In this document: in pieces, positions 8,388 to 16,751 of the stretch | How the letters are laid out: every line of letters begins with the position of its first letter | Position numbering within the stretch: position 1 is the first letter of the stretch | Source: Blastopirellula marina | GTDB taxonomy: Bacteria; Planctomycetota; Planctomycetia; Pirellulales; Pirellulaceae | DNA length: 64,000 nt | NCBI RefSeq assembly: GCF_002967765.1 | Contig: NZ_PUHY01000012.1 | Coordinates: 124,001 to 188,000, forward strand | Direction of reading: 5' to 3' | The notes under the pieces: model-generated | Databases searched by the model: none | What the model saw: the letters and a program-made list of their open reading frames with translations, nothing else | Told to the model about the DNA's origin: nothing | Translations under genes and position numbers: made by a program

Positions 8388-10569
8388 TCTCGAATTTCGG
8401 GGCCAGCTTCTTATAGTCGCCGTCCAGCCACAGCGGAACGTCGCTCTTATAGTATCGCGAGAACCGACTCTCGCTCGGTCCCCCTGGCATGTTTGTCCAA
8501 GCCAAGTCGGTCGCCATGTCGGTCACGAAATGGTAACTCGGCGCGAAGGTCGATTCACGCGTCGCCGTCTGCAACACGTGCCCTTGAAACACCGTGGCAT
8601 GACAGCCGGGCATGGGGTATTCAGGGCTATCAAAACCAAGCAGGCGCCCAACATGCCCGCCGCCGAAGAAGCGGTCGGTGAAGTGGAAGCTATTGAATTG
8701 CCCCCAAGTCACTTCTTTTTCGAGCAGTGCTTTCTCGCCTGCCGTCCGAATCATCTCCCCCTTGTCACGCGTCTGCCACCACAAGGAGAGATCCTTCTTC
8801 AAGATCTCGTCGCACGCCGCGATGATCATGCTTGAGAAGCCAGCACGCGTCACCAGGTAAAGCGTCCGCTTGGGTCCCATGCCACGTTCGTGTCCGAAGA
8901 TTTCCAGCAGCGTGTTTCGGTAAAACCGCTGAAACAAGACCGCTTCGGTACTATCAGGGTCGAAGCGATAATCCCAATCTTCGAGCTTGTCGCGCAGAAC
9001 CTGCGGAGCGTACGGCAACAGGATCGGCAGGATCTCGCGTGCCTGAAGACTCACCAGATCGTATTGCAGCGTCTGCATGTCCTCGATCGTGACTTCACAT
9101 GCGGCCTCAAGCACCTCGACGATACGACGCTTACGATAGCTGGGCAATGTCTGACTGACCAACTTCGGTCGGTTAGGCTCGTTGATATCTTCGTTGGCCG
9201 TGGCGATGAAACCACACTCCGGGTTGTAGATCCGTGGAAGCTGATCCGCAGGAACAACCCCTTGCCAGTGATTCCGCGCATCCCACGCCGCTACCGGACC
9301 GAGACCAGAGAAGCCATTTCGGCGACGCGGAAATCGGCCGTTACCTTGCATCCCGATATTGCCTTCGACGTCAGCAACTACCCAGCACAAGGTCGGCTGC
9401 GGACAACCTTTGGCCACATCCAACGCCTCGGTTGCATTCTCGGCCGAAAGCATTTGCAGCCACGAGGCGATTGCCATTCCGGATCGCGGCTGCATCCCAG
9501 TCCAAGCCAGGCTCAAGTAATAGCCGTCGCCAGACTCTTCCGGATCGACTTCCAACGCGCCTTGCGGATTCTCCAACACTCGCATCGTGGCAGAGGGCTT
9601 TCCCTTAGCGCCGATGACTTCATCTCGAACTTGAAAGTCATACCACGCGTCCTCGCGACGATATTGCCACTTACCTTCTTCCGCCTTGCGGCAGTCTTCG
9701 ATGAAGAAGTCCGTGGTGTCCCCTTTCATGTAGGTCACACCCCAGCTCACTCTCTTGGTACGTCCCACCGCAACCAACGGACAACCAGGCAAGGTCGCGC
9801 CGATCGCGTAGTTGCCGTTCCACCGCATTACGGCCTCGTACCAGATTGCCGGCAAACGGTTCGTCTCGAGATGCGGATCGGAAGACAAGATCGGGCTACC
9901 ACTCTGCGAGAGCTTACCGGAAACAACCCACGCATTGCTCCCCGCCAGACGAGGCAGGTCCATCAGCACCTCGAGCGCTTCATCGGAAAGCTTCTTCACT
10001 CCGCGAGCTTGCCGCAAGATTTCAAAATCAACATGCTCCAGTCGGCCAGGAAAAAGTTCGCGGAGGGCTCCTTCATCGCCGCCAGCTTGAATCAACGCGA
10101 TCACGATTCGCTCGTTTTCCAACTGGCTAACCGCCAAACCACCAAAGCTGAGCAGGTTGCCAATGTAGAGCACCGAGGTCGGATCCCAAGCCGCTGCTTC
10201 GAAGCCAATCGCCCACATCGGCCAAGTACCGCCGGTCGCTTTCATCCCATCGTTGACGCCTGCGCAGTAGTGATCGACTTGACGCTGAACGTCCTCAGGC
10301 CAGTACTCACGTTCCCGCGGCTGATTGCGATGTAAGCCGATTCGTCGAAAGAAGCGATCGGTCTCTAAAAGCTCATCGCGAGCGGCGATCGATTCAGCTG
10401 CTCGACCAGAAGCGATGGCCCGGGCGAATAAAATCTGAGTCAGCCGGTCGGTTGCATGCATGTAACCGAGGCCATATAACGCGTCATCAAGCGTGCTGGC
10501 CGTAATGTGCGGAACACCAGCGTCGTCACGCTCGATGGTGATGTCTCTTGTTAACCGGGAGAATTCCAT
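8338..10569 (-). CDS. Penicillin acylase family protein (Ntn hydrolase)
   Basis: A 743-aa member of the penicillin acylase/acyl-homoserine-lactone acylase superfamily. Such enzymes are made as one chain and cleave themselves so that a serine becomes the N-terminal nucleophile that hydrolyses amides. Visible are the A-chain start ITIERDDAGVPHITASTLDD, the GYMHATDRLTQI segment near residue 35, the self-cleavage/nucleophile site LAGSNAWVVSGKLSQSG near residue 208, the following SSDPHLETN, and the C-terminal SRFSRYYKSDVPLWLDGDY. No signal peptide is visible at the chosen ATG, which is unusual because most relatives are periplasmic; I found no better upstream start. The substrate is unknown. The 3' end overlaps the convergent 70-aa gene by 50 bases. 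Confidence 0.92.
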   Translation of the reverse strand: MEFSRLTRDITIERDDAGVPHITASTLDDALYGLGYMHATDRLTQILFARAIASGRAAESIAARDELLETDRFFRRIGLHRNQPREREYWPEDVQRQVDHYCAGVNDGMKATGGTWPMWAIGFEAAAWDPTSVLYIGNLLSFGGLAVSQLENERIVIALIQAGGDEGALRELFPGRLEHVDFEILRQARGVKKLSDEALEVLMDLPRLAGSNAWVVSGKLSQSGSPILSSDPHLETNRLPAIWYEAVMRWNGNYAIGATLPGCPLVAVGRTKRVSWGVTYMKGDTTDFFIEDCRKAEEGKWQYRREDAWYDFQVRDEVIGAKGKPSATMRVLENPQGALEVDPEESGDGYYLSLAWTGMQPRSGMAIASWLQMLSAENATEALDVAKGCPQPTLCWVVADVEGNIGMQGNGRFPRRRNGFSGLGPVAAWDARNHWQGVVPADQLPRIYNPECGFIATANEDINEPNRPKLVSQTLPSYRKRRIVEVLEAACEVTIEDMQTLQYDLVSLQAREILPILLPYAPQVLRDKLEDWDYRFDPDSTEAVLFQRFYRNTLLEIFGHERGMGPKRTLYLVTRAGFSSMIIAACDEILKKDLSLWWQTRDKGEMIRTAGEKALLEKEVTWGQFNSFHFTDRFFGGGHVGRLLGFDSPEYPMPGCHATVFQGHVLQTATRESTFAPSYHFVTDMATDLAWTNMPGGPSESRFSRYYKSDVPLWLDGDYKKLAPKFETSPTDPPEESPQTPLP

Positions 10570-10806
10570 GTGGTTGTCGATCCCTGTCAGCTACCCGGGG
10601 CCCCGTGTCAGGGAACTTCATGAAACCTGCACGGCCCTTATGTCATCGTAGCATGCTGGCGCGGTCCGTTTGCGACTTCGGACGAATTGTGACATCGTAG
10701 TGGGGTATTCTCACCACTTATCATCGGCAGAATGAGGCGTACGAGGCCAGTCAAGCCTTGGGAGCCTGAGCTATCGTTTCCCCCTTGAATTGAAGCGTAA
10801 TTCACC

Positions 10807-11814
10807 TTGGACGACCCAGCGGACACTTCCCACCCGCCAGCAATCGCGTCGCAGCAACGACAGCGCGGGCTACGCCAGTGGTTTACCGCCGTCAGCTTCG
10901 CCAGCCCCTGGCTAGTGGGACTCTTGGCACTGTTTGTCTATCCATTCTTGGTGTCGCTGTATTGGAGTTTCTGCCAGTACGACCTGATTAACCCACCTCA
11001 CCTGATCGGGCTAGAGAACTACCAGCAACTTGGTACCGAACTTGCCTCAGGCACAGGGATTGGCAAAGCACTTTGGAATACGAGCTATTACGCCCTAATT
11101 TCCGTTCCGCTTTCGATTGTGGTCGGCGTCGGTCTGGCAGCACTTTTGTCGTGCGAGATCCGTGGGCAATCGATCTTTAGGACGTTGTTCTACCTGCCAT
11201 CGGTTATCCCAGTGGTGGCTTCCAGTATTCTTTGGATGTGGCTTCTCAATCCGGCAGACGGCTTGGTGAACTCAATCCTCGGCTCGCTCGGTCTTTGGCA
11301 GCCGCAATGGTTCGCTTCGCCCGACGAGTTTTTCTCACCACATACCTTCACTGCCTCGGCTTGGTCGAATAATTCGGCGCCGGTCGGCTCGAAGGACGCC
11401 CTGATCCTAATGAGCTTGTGGGGCATGGGCAACTTCATGGTGATTTACCTGGCAGCGATCGGCGACATCCCGAAATCGCTTTACGAAGCGGCTCGCCTCG
11501 ATGGTGCCGGTCCCCTGCGTAGATTCTGGAATGTCACGCTCCCGCTGCTTACACCGATCATCTTCTTCAATCTGGTGATGGGCCTAATCCAATCTGTCCA
11601 GGCATTCACACAGATCTATATCGTGAGCGAAGGGCGCGGTGCCCCGGCAGACTCGACGTTGATGCTCAGTCTGCATTTGTTCCTCAGCGCATTTCAGCAC
11701 TTGGATATGGGATACGCGTCGGCCGTCGCTTGGCTGCTGTTCGTGCTGTTGGGAATGGCGACCTGGTTCCTGTTTACCACCTCGCGACATTGGGTTTACG
11801 AGGGGTTACGCTGA
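10807..11814 (+). CDS. Sugar ABC transporter permease, MalF/UgpA type
   Basis: A 335-aa inner-membrane permease of the carbohydrate CUT1 family. The start must be the TTG at 10807 or later, because an in-frame stop lies two codons upstream. Six hydrophobic segments are visible, beginning FASPWLVGLLALFVYPFLVS. The EAA loop that docks the ATPase is present (YEAARLDGAGPLRRFWNVTL near residue 230). A 40-residue hydrophilic stretch between the third and fourth helices (WQPQWFASPDEFFSPHTF ...) is longer than in most relatives. The stop codon overlaps the start of the binding-protein gene by one base (TGATG), so translation is probably coupled. Divergent from the penicillin-acylase gene across 237 bases. 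Confidence 0.92.
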   Translation: MDDPADTSHPPAIASQQRQRGLRQWFTAVSFASPWLVGLLALFVYPFLVSLYWSFCQYDLINPPHLIGLENYQQLGTELASGTGIGKALWNTSYYALISVPLSIVVGVGLAALLSCEIRGQSIFRTLFYLPSVIPVVASSILWMWLLNPADGLVNSILGSLGLWQPQWFASPDEFFSPHTFTASAWSNNSAPVGSKDALILMSLWGMGNFMVIYLAAIGDIPKSLYEAARLDGAGPLRRFWNVTLPLLTPIIFFNLVMGLIQSVQAFTQIYIVSEGRGAPADSTLMLSLHLFLSAFQHLDMGYASAVAWLLFVLLGMATWFLFTTSRHWVYEGLR

Positions 11815-13184
11815 TGACAAGCAATTCCGTCCGCGGCTGGTTGGCGCTCGCGATGCTGTGCGTGATTGTAATCGGGCTGCTCCTTTCCCAACGTTACCTG
11901 ACGGCGACCGACCATGCGGTGCCCGACGACCGTGAAGAAGTGGTCTTCTGGCACTTCTGGGGCGGTGCTGATCGCGCCATCGTGGAAGACGTTGCCCAAC
12001 GTTTCAACCAGTCGCAAGAAGAATACTTTGTTCGCCCGATCGCGATGCCGGGGAACAACCTCGACCTGAAATTCTTTCTCAGCGTTACTGGTGGTGATCC
12101 GCCTGATCTCTTGAACATTGACGACCCAGTCATTGCCGACTGGGGACATCGCGGTGCGATCTTGGCTCTGGACGAGGTGGCGAGCGAGGAGGAGGTACAG
12201 CGTCTCGCCACGTGGTTATTTCCAGCCGCACGACGGCTGGTGACCTACAACGATCGCATGTACGGTGTTCCCAATGGACTCGATATTCGAGCACTCTACT
12301 ACAACCAAACCATGTTAGATCGTTACGAGCTCGCCGCACCGACATCGATCAGCGATCTCGACCACATCGCCACCACGATCGCTCCGCCAGATCAGAAGAC
12401 ACCGTACGAACATCACGGGTACTTGCCCGATTCACGTCGAATTTGGGCGTGGGGGCCGGTCTTCGGTGGGCAATTCTACAATGCAAAAAATGGACAAGTA
12501 ACGCTCACCTCACCTGAAATTGAAGCTGCGTTGGCTTGGATGACCAGCTATCGAGATCGCTACGGTCCTTCGGAAATCGCTCGTTTCCGGCATGGTGATC
12601 AATCGCTCCCAGGCAAAACATTTCCTCTATTTGCCGAGCGATATGCCGTGGTCATGGATGGTCAGTGGCGAGTTCGCGATATCCGTGCGTTTCAAAAATC
12701 GCAACGCGAAAAAGGGGAGCCGGTCACGCGGTTCGGAGTCGCTCCTTTGCCGCCGCCTCCCGGTGGCAAACCCAATGCAGGTTGGGTAAACGGCAATAAT
12801 TTTGTGATTCCCCGTGGAGCAAAGAGTTCTCGTGGTGCTTGGGAGTTCATCAAGTTCTGGTGTGGCTTTGACGGTCACGAACCACAAGCAGCGGAAACCT
12901 GTGTGTCCGGGGGCTGGATTCCCGTTTCCCAGGCGGTGGTCGATCAACCGACGTTTGCTCAATTTCTAGAAGAAGAACCTTTGTTTCAAAACTTCATTGA
13001 CCTAGCTGGCAGTCAGAACCAGTATCCGGTACCGGTTATTCCAGGAGCACCTTTCTTCAACAACGAAGTGAAGAATGTCTCCGAAGCGGCCATGGCTAGC
13101 CCAACAAAGCCAGACCTTGCCCGGATGCTGGAAGACGCTCAGGAGCGGATTCAGTTGCACATCGATCGAGCAGGGAACCGTTAA
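11814..13184 (+). CDS. Extracellular solute-binding protein, sugar ABC transporter
   Basis: 456 aa from the ATG at 11814, which overlaps the permease stop. The N-terminus is an uncleaved anchor or signal (WLALAMLCVIVIGLLLSQRY) without a lipobox. The mature part is a type 1 CUT1-family binding protein: EVVFWHFWGGADRAIVEDV, FNQSQEEYFVRPIAMPGNN, GGDPPDLLNIDDP, LATWLFPAARRLVTYNDRMY and GVPNGLDIRALYYNQTML, followed by GAWEFIKFWCGF. It would capture an oligosaccharide or sugar in the periplasm and deliver it to the flanking permeases. Unusually, its gene sits between the two permease genes. No ligand can be named. Confidence 0.92.
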   Translation: MTSNSVRGWLALAMLCVIVIGLLLSQRYLTATDHAVPDDREEVVFWHFWGGADRAIVEDVAQRFNQSQEEYFVRPIAMPGNNLDLKFFLSVTGGDPPDLLNIDDPVIADWGHRGAILALDEVASEEEVQRLATWLFPAARRLVTYNDRMYGVPNGLDIRALYYNQTMLDRYELAAPTSISDLDHIATTIAPPDQKTPYEHHGYLPDSRRIWAWGPVFGGQFYNAKNGQVTLTSPEIEAALAWMTSYRDRYGPSEIARFRHGDQSLPGKTFPLFAERYAVVMDGQWRVRDIRAFQKSQREKGEPVTRFGVAPLPPPPGGKPNAGWVNGNNFVIPRGAKSSRGAWEFIKFWCGFDGHEPQAAETCVSGGWIPVSQAVVDQPTFAQFLEEEPLFQNFIDLAGSQNQYPVPVIPGAPFFNNEVKNVSEAAMASPTKPDLARMLEDAQERIQLHIDRAGNR

Positions 13185-14006
13185 ATGAATCGCCTGCAGA
13201 AATCGACTGTTTATGCCCTGCTGATCTTCTTTGCAGCGATCTACAGTATGCCGCTGTTGGTGATGCTGTCGGGTTCGCTGAAGTCGCCCACAGAAATCCA
13301 AGTGGCCCCGAATCGTTTGATCCCGGAAACGTGGCATTGGGAGAACTACGCCACGGCGATTCAGTCGATGCCGTTCTGGCAGTACCTGAGCAATACGCTG
13401 ACGCTTTGCCTTGGTACGGTCATCGGCACCGTGATCTCCTGCTCGATGGCGGCCTATGCATTTGCCAAGCTGAAATGGTGGGGACGGGACAAACTCTTTG
13501 CCGTGCTGATTGGAACCATGCTGCTACCCTGGCACGTGACCATGATTCCCCGCTTCTTGCTACTCCGTGAAGTTGGGCTCTACAACACCCTTGGGGCGTT
13601 GATACTGCCGACATTTTTGGGGGATGCCTTCTCAATTTTTCTCTTGCGGCAGTTCTTTCGCACGATCCCAGAAGATATCAGCGAAGCGGCCCGTATCGAT
13701 GGATTGTCGGAATGGGGCATCTATTGGCGCGTGATCATGCCCATGTCGGTCCCGGCGCTGGTCACCGTCGGACTGTTTCAATTCGTTGCAGCCTGGAATG
13801 ACTTCAGCGGTCCGCTTTTGTTTTTGAGCAATAAAGATCGTTTTCCGTTGGCGTACGGGCTCGAGCAGTTTGTCAGCTCGTATGCTGACCAGACCCACCT
13901 TTTATTAGCGGCGGCAACGCTATTTACTTTGCCGGTTGTGGTGCTGTTCTTCTTCGCGCAGAAGACCTTCCTCAAGGGAATCGCCACCACGGGTCTAAAA
14001 GACTAG
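13185..14006 (+). CDS. Sugar ABC transporter permease, MalG/UgpE type
   Basis: A 273-aa second permease, starting directly after the binding-protein stop with no intervening base. It has six membrane segments starting STVYALLIFFAAIYSMPLLV, the MalG-type loop MLSGSLKSPTEI, and the EAA motif SEAARIDGLSEWGIYWRVIM near residue 165. The end LFFFAQKTFLKGIATTGLKD matches the conserved C-terminus of MalG-like proteins (QRYFVxGxxxGAVKG-type). It pairs with the MalF-type subunit. No MsmX/MalK-like ATPase follows, so the complex presumably borrows an ATPase encoded elsewhere, as is known for many CUT1 importers. A short hairpin at 14041-14070 may end the operon. Confidence 0.93.
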   Translation: MNRLQKSTVYALLIFFAAIYSMPLLVMLSGSLKSPTEIQVAPNRLIPETWHWENYATAIQSMPFWQYLSNTLTLCLGTVIGTVISCSMAAYAFAKLKWWGRDKLFAVLIGTMLLPWHVTMIPRFLLLREVGLYNTLGALILPTFLGDAFSIFLLRQFFRTIPEDISEAARIDGLSEWGIYWRVIMPMSVPALVTVGLFQFVAAWNDFSGPLLFLSNKDRFPLAYGLEQFVSSYADQTHLLLAAATLFTLPVVVLFFFAQKTFLKGIATTGLKD

Positions 14007-14040
14007 GAAGACGCCTTAAGCAGAGCGCGCGGCCTTAGAT

Positions 14041-14070
14041 GCTGTCGCCGCTACGAGAAGAGGCGACAGC
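14041..14070 (+). terminator. Inverted repeat after the sugar ABC operon
   Basis: GCTGTCGCC and GGCGACAGC form a perfect 9-bp stem around a 12-base loop, 34 bases after the last permease gene. Only a weak TTATC follows, so intrinsic termination is plausible but not certain. Confidence 0.45.
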
Positions 14071-14092
14071 TTATCGGCAGAAGCGGAAAACC

Positions 14093-14122
14093 TGGGAGCA
14101 TATCAGTTTGGATATGCTCCCA
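14093..14122 (-). terminator. 12-bp perfect hairpin after the small basic protein gene
   Basis: TGGGAGCATATC (14093-14104) and GATATGCTCCCA (14111-14122) pair perfectly around a 6-base loop. It begins five bases beyond the stop of the 29-aa gene. Read on the minus strand the stem is followed by GGTTTTCC, a weak T-run. It could also act for the opposite operon. Confidence 0.6.
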
Positions 14123-14127
14123 TCAGA

Positions 14128-14217
14128 TTACTTCTTGCGATGACGGATCTTTGCACGCATACGGCGTTTCTTGCGTCCAACTTTGCGTCGACCCTTACCG
14201 GTTTTCTTCGTTCCCAC
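14128..14217 (-). CDS. 29-aa highly basic ribosomal-type protein
   Basis: A short frame from GTG at 14217 to TAA at 14128 encodes 29 residues, about two thirds of them Lys or Arg (ending GRKKRRMRAKIRHRKK). GTG is preceded by GGAG at a good distance (CGGAGAATTTCGTG), and a perfect hairpin follows the stop. Composition and length match the smallest ribosomal proteins, and the KKRRMRAKIRHRKK core resembles the AURKAIP1/COX24-type motif of the mycobacterial bS22 protein; this is a resemblance judged by eye, not a demonstrated homology. The gene shares an upstream palindrome with the bL21 gene at 22520-22531, which supports a ribosomal role. It is too short for usual gene finders and could be missed. 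Confidence 0.65.
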   Translation of the reverse strand: MGTKKTGKGRRKVGRKKRRMRAKIRHRKK

Positions 14218-14258
14218 GAAATTCTCCGTATCGCTTCATCAAATATGTAAAGGAAATC

Positions 14259-14270
14259 CCCCTAGTGGGG
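14259..14270 (-). promoter_or_regulatory. CCCC-TAGT-GGGG palindrome upstream of the 29-aa gene
   Basis: Plus-strand CCCCTAGTGGGG lies 41 bases upstream of the GTG start. On the coding strand it reads CCCCACTAGGGG and would make a 4-bp GC stem with a 4-base loop. A near-identical element lies 39 bases upstream of the bL21 gene. Confidence 0.45.
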
Positions 14271-14387
14271 AAATTAATTCAGGTGGAAACGTCGCATTCT
14301 ACCAGAGTCGACTGCAAGTTGGCAAGGAACCCATCGCCCGAATACGAAGCCAGATCAACAAACTACCTTGCGTAAACCTCCTAAACA

Positions 14388-16670
14388 TCAGGAGTTCGTC
14401 CGTCCGAGGACAAACAGCTTGATCAGCAGCGGCAAGATGATCAGATTGCCAGCGAGGGCCCCAAGCATCGTGAGTCCCACCAAAACTCCGAAGTAAATCG
14501 TTGGCACGAAGTCACTAACGCACAGCACACTAAAGCCAGCGATCAGAGCAAATGTGGCAAAAATCACCGCTTTACCAACACTTTGCTGCACCTCGACAAG
14601 CGCTTCCCCAGGCGAATTACCTGCGCGGATACTTCGCTGAAATCCGTAGATATAGTGAATCGACGCATCGACGCCGAGCCCCATCGAAACAGCGGCAATC
14701 ATGGCCGCACCCATGTTGATCTTGTAACCAAACAGACCAAACGCTCCGGTTACCATCAGAATTGGCAGAATGTTCGGAATCAGTGCCAACAGAGCCAGTT
14801 TTACGCTGCGAAACGCCAAGGTCATCGTCAGGCCGATACCGACAATCGCTAAGCCGAACGAACGCCATTGGTCGCGAACCAAACTATCGATCAAATGGGT
14901 CAGCAGCACGAAGAAGCCACTGACGATCGGCGGTTCGGCGGGAGCCTGATCTGGCTCGGCTTCATTCGCTTTCTCTGCCGCGTACTCCGCGACAATTTCC
15001 CGAACATGCTCGATTGTCTCTTGCTTGACCTGGGCTTCCTGACGTTCCTTGGACAGCAGCATGATCCGAAACCAATACTCGTCTGGATTCGCCGGATCTT
15101 GAGCATACAGCGATTTCATTGTTTCCGGCATTTGCTTATTGAGCGACGAGATCCCCACGCGGATGGTGGTGTTTTTAATGAAAGCCAATCGCTGATTCTT
15201 AATCGCCGGAGGAAGCGTTGCATCGATCACATCAGCCAGACTTAGCACTTTCGAGAGTTCTGGTACTTCCTCGCGTAAACGATTTTCCAGCTGAATGACT
15301 TCCCGCACATAACTCCAATCGACGCTTGCCGGTGCCGGTATCGCGACATCCCACACGCCTGCGCCGCCAAGACGATCTTCAACGTACGAGTAAGCCTGGA
15401 CGATTGGCGTCGACTCGCGGAAATTCTTAGTGAAGTCACTTTCGACCTTGAGCCGGGCGGCTCCCCACAACGAAACGCCGAATGCTATAAGAATCATCGT
15501 TCCGATCAGCAGTGGTCGTTTCACGATCGAATCGACTGTCTTCGATAGGCCTTGTTCCAGCTTTTCGTCTCCCCACGGTTTCGCCGGGTCGACGCCCCAA
15601 GGGCTGCCGATCAAAACCAAACCTGGCAAGAAGACTAACACCGCAGGCAACACAAGCATCGCCCCTACAGCCATCATGATGCCGAAATCGTGAACCGGAC
15701 CGACGCTCGTAATCAGCAGTGCCGAGAAACCGACCGCATCGGTGGCACACGCCCAGAAGACCGGGGCTAACAAATACTGGGCAGCAGAGGCCAACGCGAC
15801 CTTGGGATCTTGTCCTTCATCGCGATACTGACGAAATCGCAGGATGTAATGCACCACGGTGGCAACACCAATCACCGTGACGATCGCGGTCAGCATCGAA
15901 CTGACCATGCTCAGTTGTAGCCCGCTTAGGGCCAGCGTGGCATGCGTCCAATAAAGCGTGACTTGGACAACCACGATGGCAATGATGACCCAACGAATGC
16001 TCCGGAAAACCAGTAAGATCACGCAGGCCAACAACAGCGACGTCGCCCAGCCTAGACGTTGCCCATCTTCTTCCACGTAGCGAAACCCATCGACCACCAT
16101 GACCGGCTCACCCGTGATCATACCGTTGGGAAGTTTCTCGAAGATCGCTCGCAGTTGCTCAATGAGTTCGACGCGGCTGACCTTGGTCTCACCTTTCGGC
16201 GTGAGCTGAATTGGCAATGCGACGATCGTACCGTCCTCGTTGTGGGTATACCCGGAGAACAACTCTTTAATTTGTGGTCCAGCGGCTGAATCAGGGTTGA
16301 GCACGAACTCGCGGATCACTTCCCGATCAAGTGAGAGAACTTCGCGAACGCCGTCTAAGGCTTCGATTTCCGTGCGAACCTTTTCGACGCGGGTCATGCC
16401 ACCACCGTCGAGTGCGAAGAGCTGATCGTCTTCATACACCCCGAGCACAACTTCGTTGCCGCCGAAGATGCGATTGAAACGCTCAAACGACTCAATCAAC
16501 GGATCGTCTGCCGCGAACATGTTTTCAATCGAGCGATCGAACTGGAGGTTTTGGCCGAGATAAATGGCCCCAGTGGCCAGCGCGATGCCTATCGCCAGCA
16601 ACAGCCAACGAGAGGCAATCCAGGTTTCAAACAGTATTTTCACCGCGCTTCCTTGCCACAGGGCAGCCAT
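14388..16670 (-). CDS. MMPL/RND-superfamily transporter
   Basis: A 760-aa inner-membrane protein with the two-half RND layout: one helix near residues 18-40, a large periplasmic domain (LQFDRSIENMFAADDPLIES ...), a cluster of five helices around residues 215-370, then the same again (helix near 390-410, second periplasmic domain, final helices 610-755). The sequence VSMGLGVDASIHYIYGFQRS in the last cluster is the MMPL signature, with the Asp expected to carry protons. Family members export lipids, hopanoids or siderophores using the proton gradient. No periplasmic adaptor or outer-membrane factor is adjacent, and the cargo is unknown. Divergent from the GT-C glycosyltransferase gene by 81 bases, so an envelope-lipid role is plausible. 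Confidence 0.92.
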   Translation of the reverse strand: MAALWQGSAVKILFETWIASRWLLLAIGIALATGAIYLGQNLQFDRSIENMFAADDPLIESFERFNRIFGGNEVVLGVYEDDQLFALDGGGMTRVEKVRTEIEALDGVREVLSLDREVIREFVLNPDSAAGPQIKELFSGYTHNEDGTIVALPIQLTPKGETKVSRVELIEQLRAIFEKLPNGMITGEPVMVVDGFRYVEEDGQRLGWATSLLLACVILLVFRSIRWVIIAIVVVQVTLYWTHATLALSGLQLSMVSSMLTAIVTVIGVATVVHYILRFRQYRDEGQDPKVALASAAQYLLAPVFWACATDAVGFSALLITSVGPVHDFGIMMAVGAMLVLPAVLVFLPGLVLIGSPWGVDPAKPWGDEKLEQGLSKTVDSIVKRPLLIGTMILIAFGVSLWGAARLKVESDFTKNFRESTPIVQAYSYVEDRLGGAGVWDVAIPAPASVDWSYVREVIQLENRLREEVPELSKVLSLADVIDATLPPAIKNQRLAFIKNTTIRVGISSLNKQMPETMKSLYAQDPANPDEYWFRIMLLSKERQEAQVKQETIEHVREIVAEYAAEKANEAEPDQAPAEPPIVSGFFVLLTHLIDSLVRDQWRSFGLAIVGIGLTMTLAFRSVKLALLALIPNILPILMVTGAFGLFGYKINMGAAMIAAVSMGLGVDASIHYIYGFQRSIRAGNSPGEALVEVQQSVGKAVIFATFALIAGFSVLCVSDFVPTIYFGVLVGLTMLGALAGNLIILPLLIKLFVLGRTNS

Positions 16671-16751
16671 CGTCAGTTTAGGGCGACGTCTGTTATATTC
16701 TACGAAGTCCCGCTAATCGTACGAGCCTGCTTCTTTTGACCGGTCAGCCAG

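Noticed and set aside
8890-10335. 481-codon plus-strand frame
   Set aside because: Lies fully antisense to the penicillin-acylase-like gene, whose family motifs are clear; the translated plus-strand product has high Arg/His content typical of an antisense shadow.
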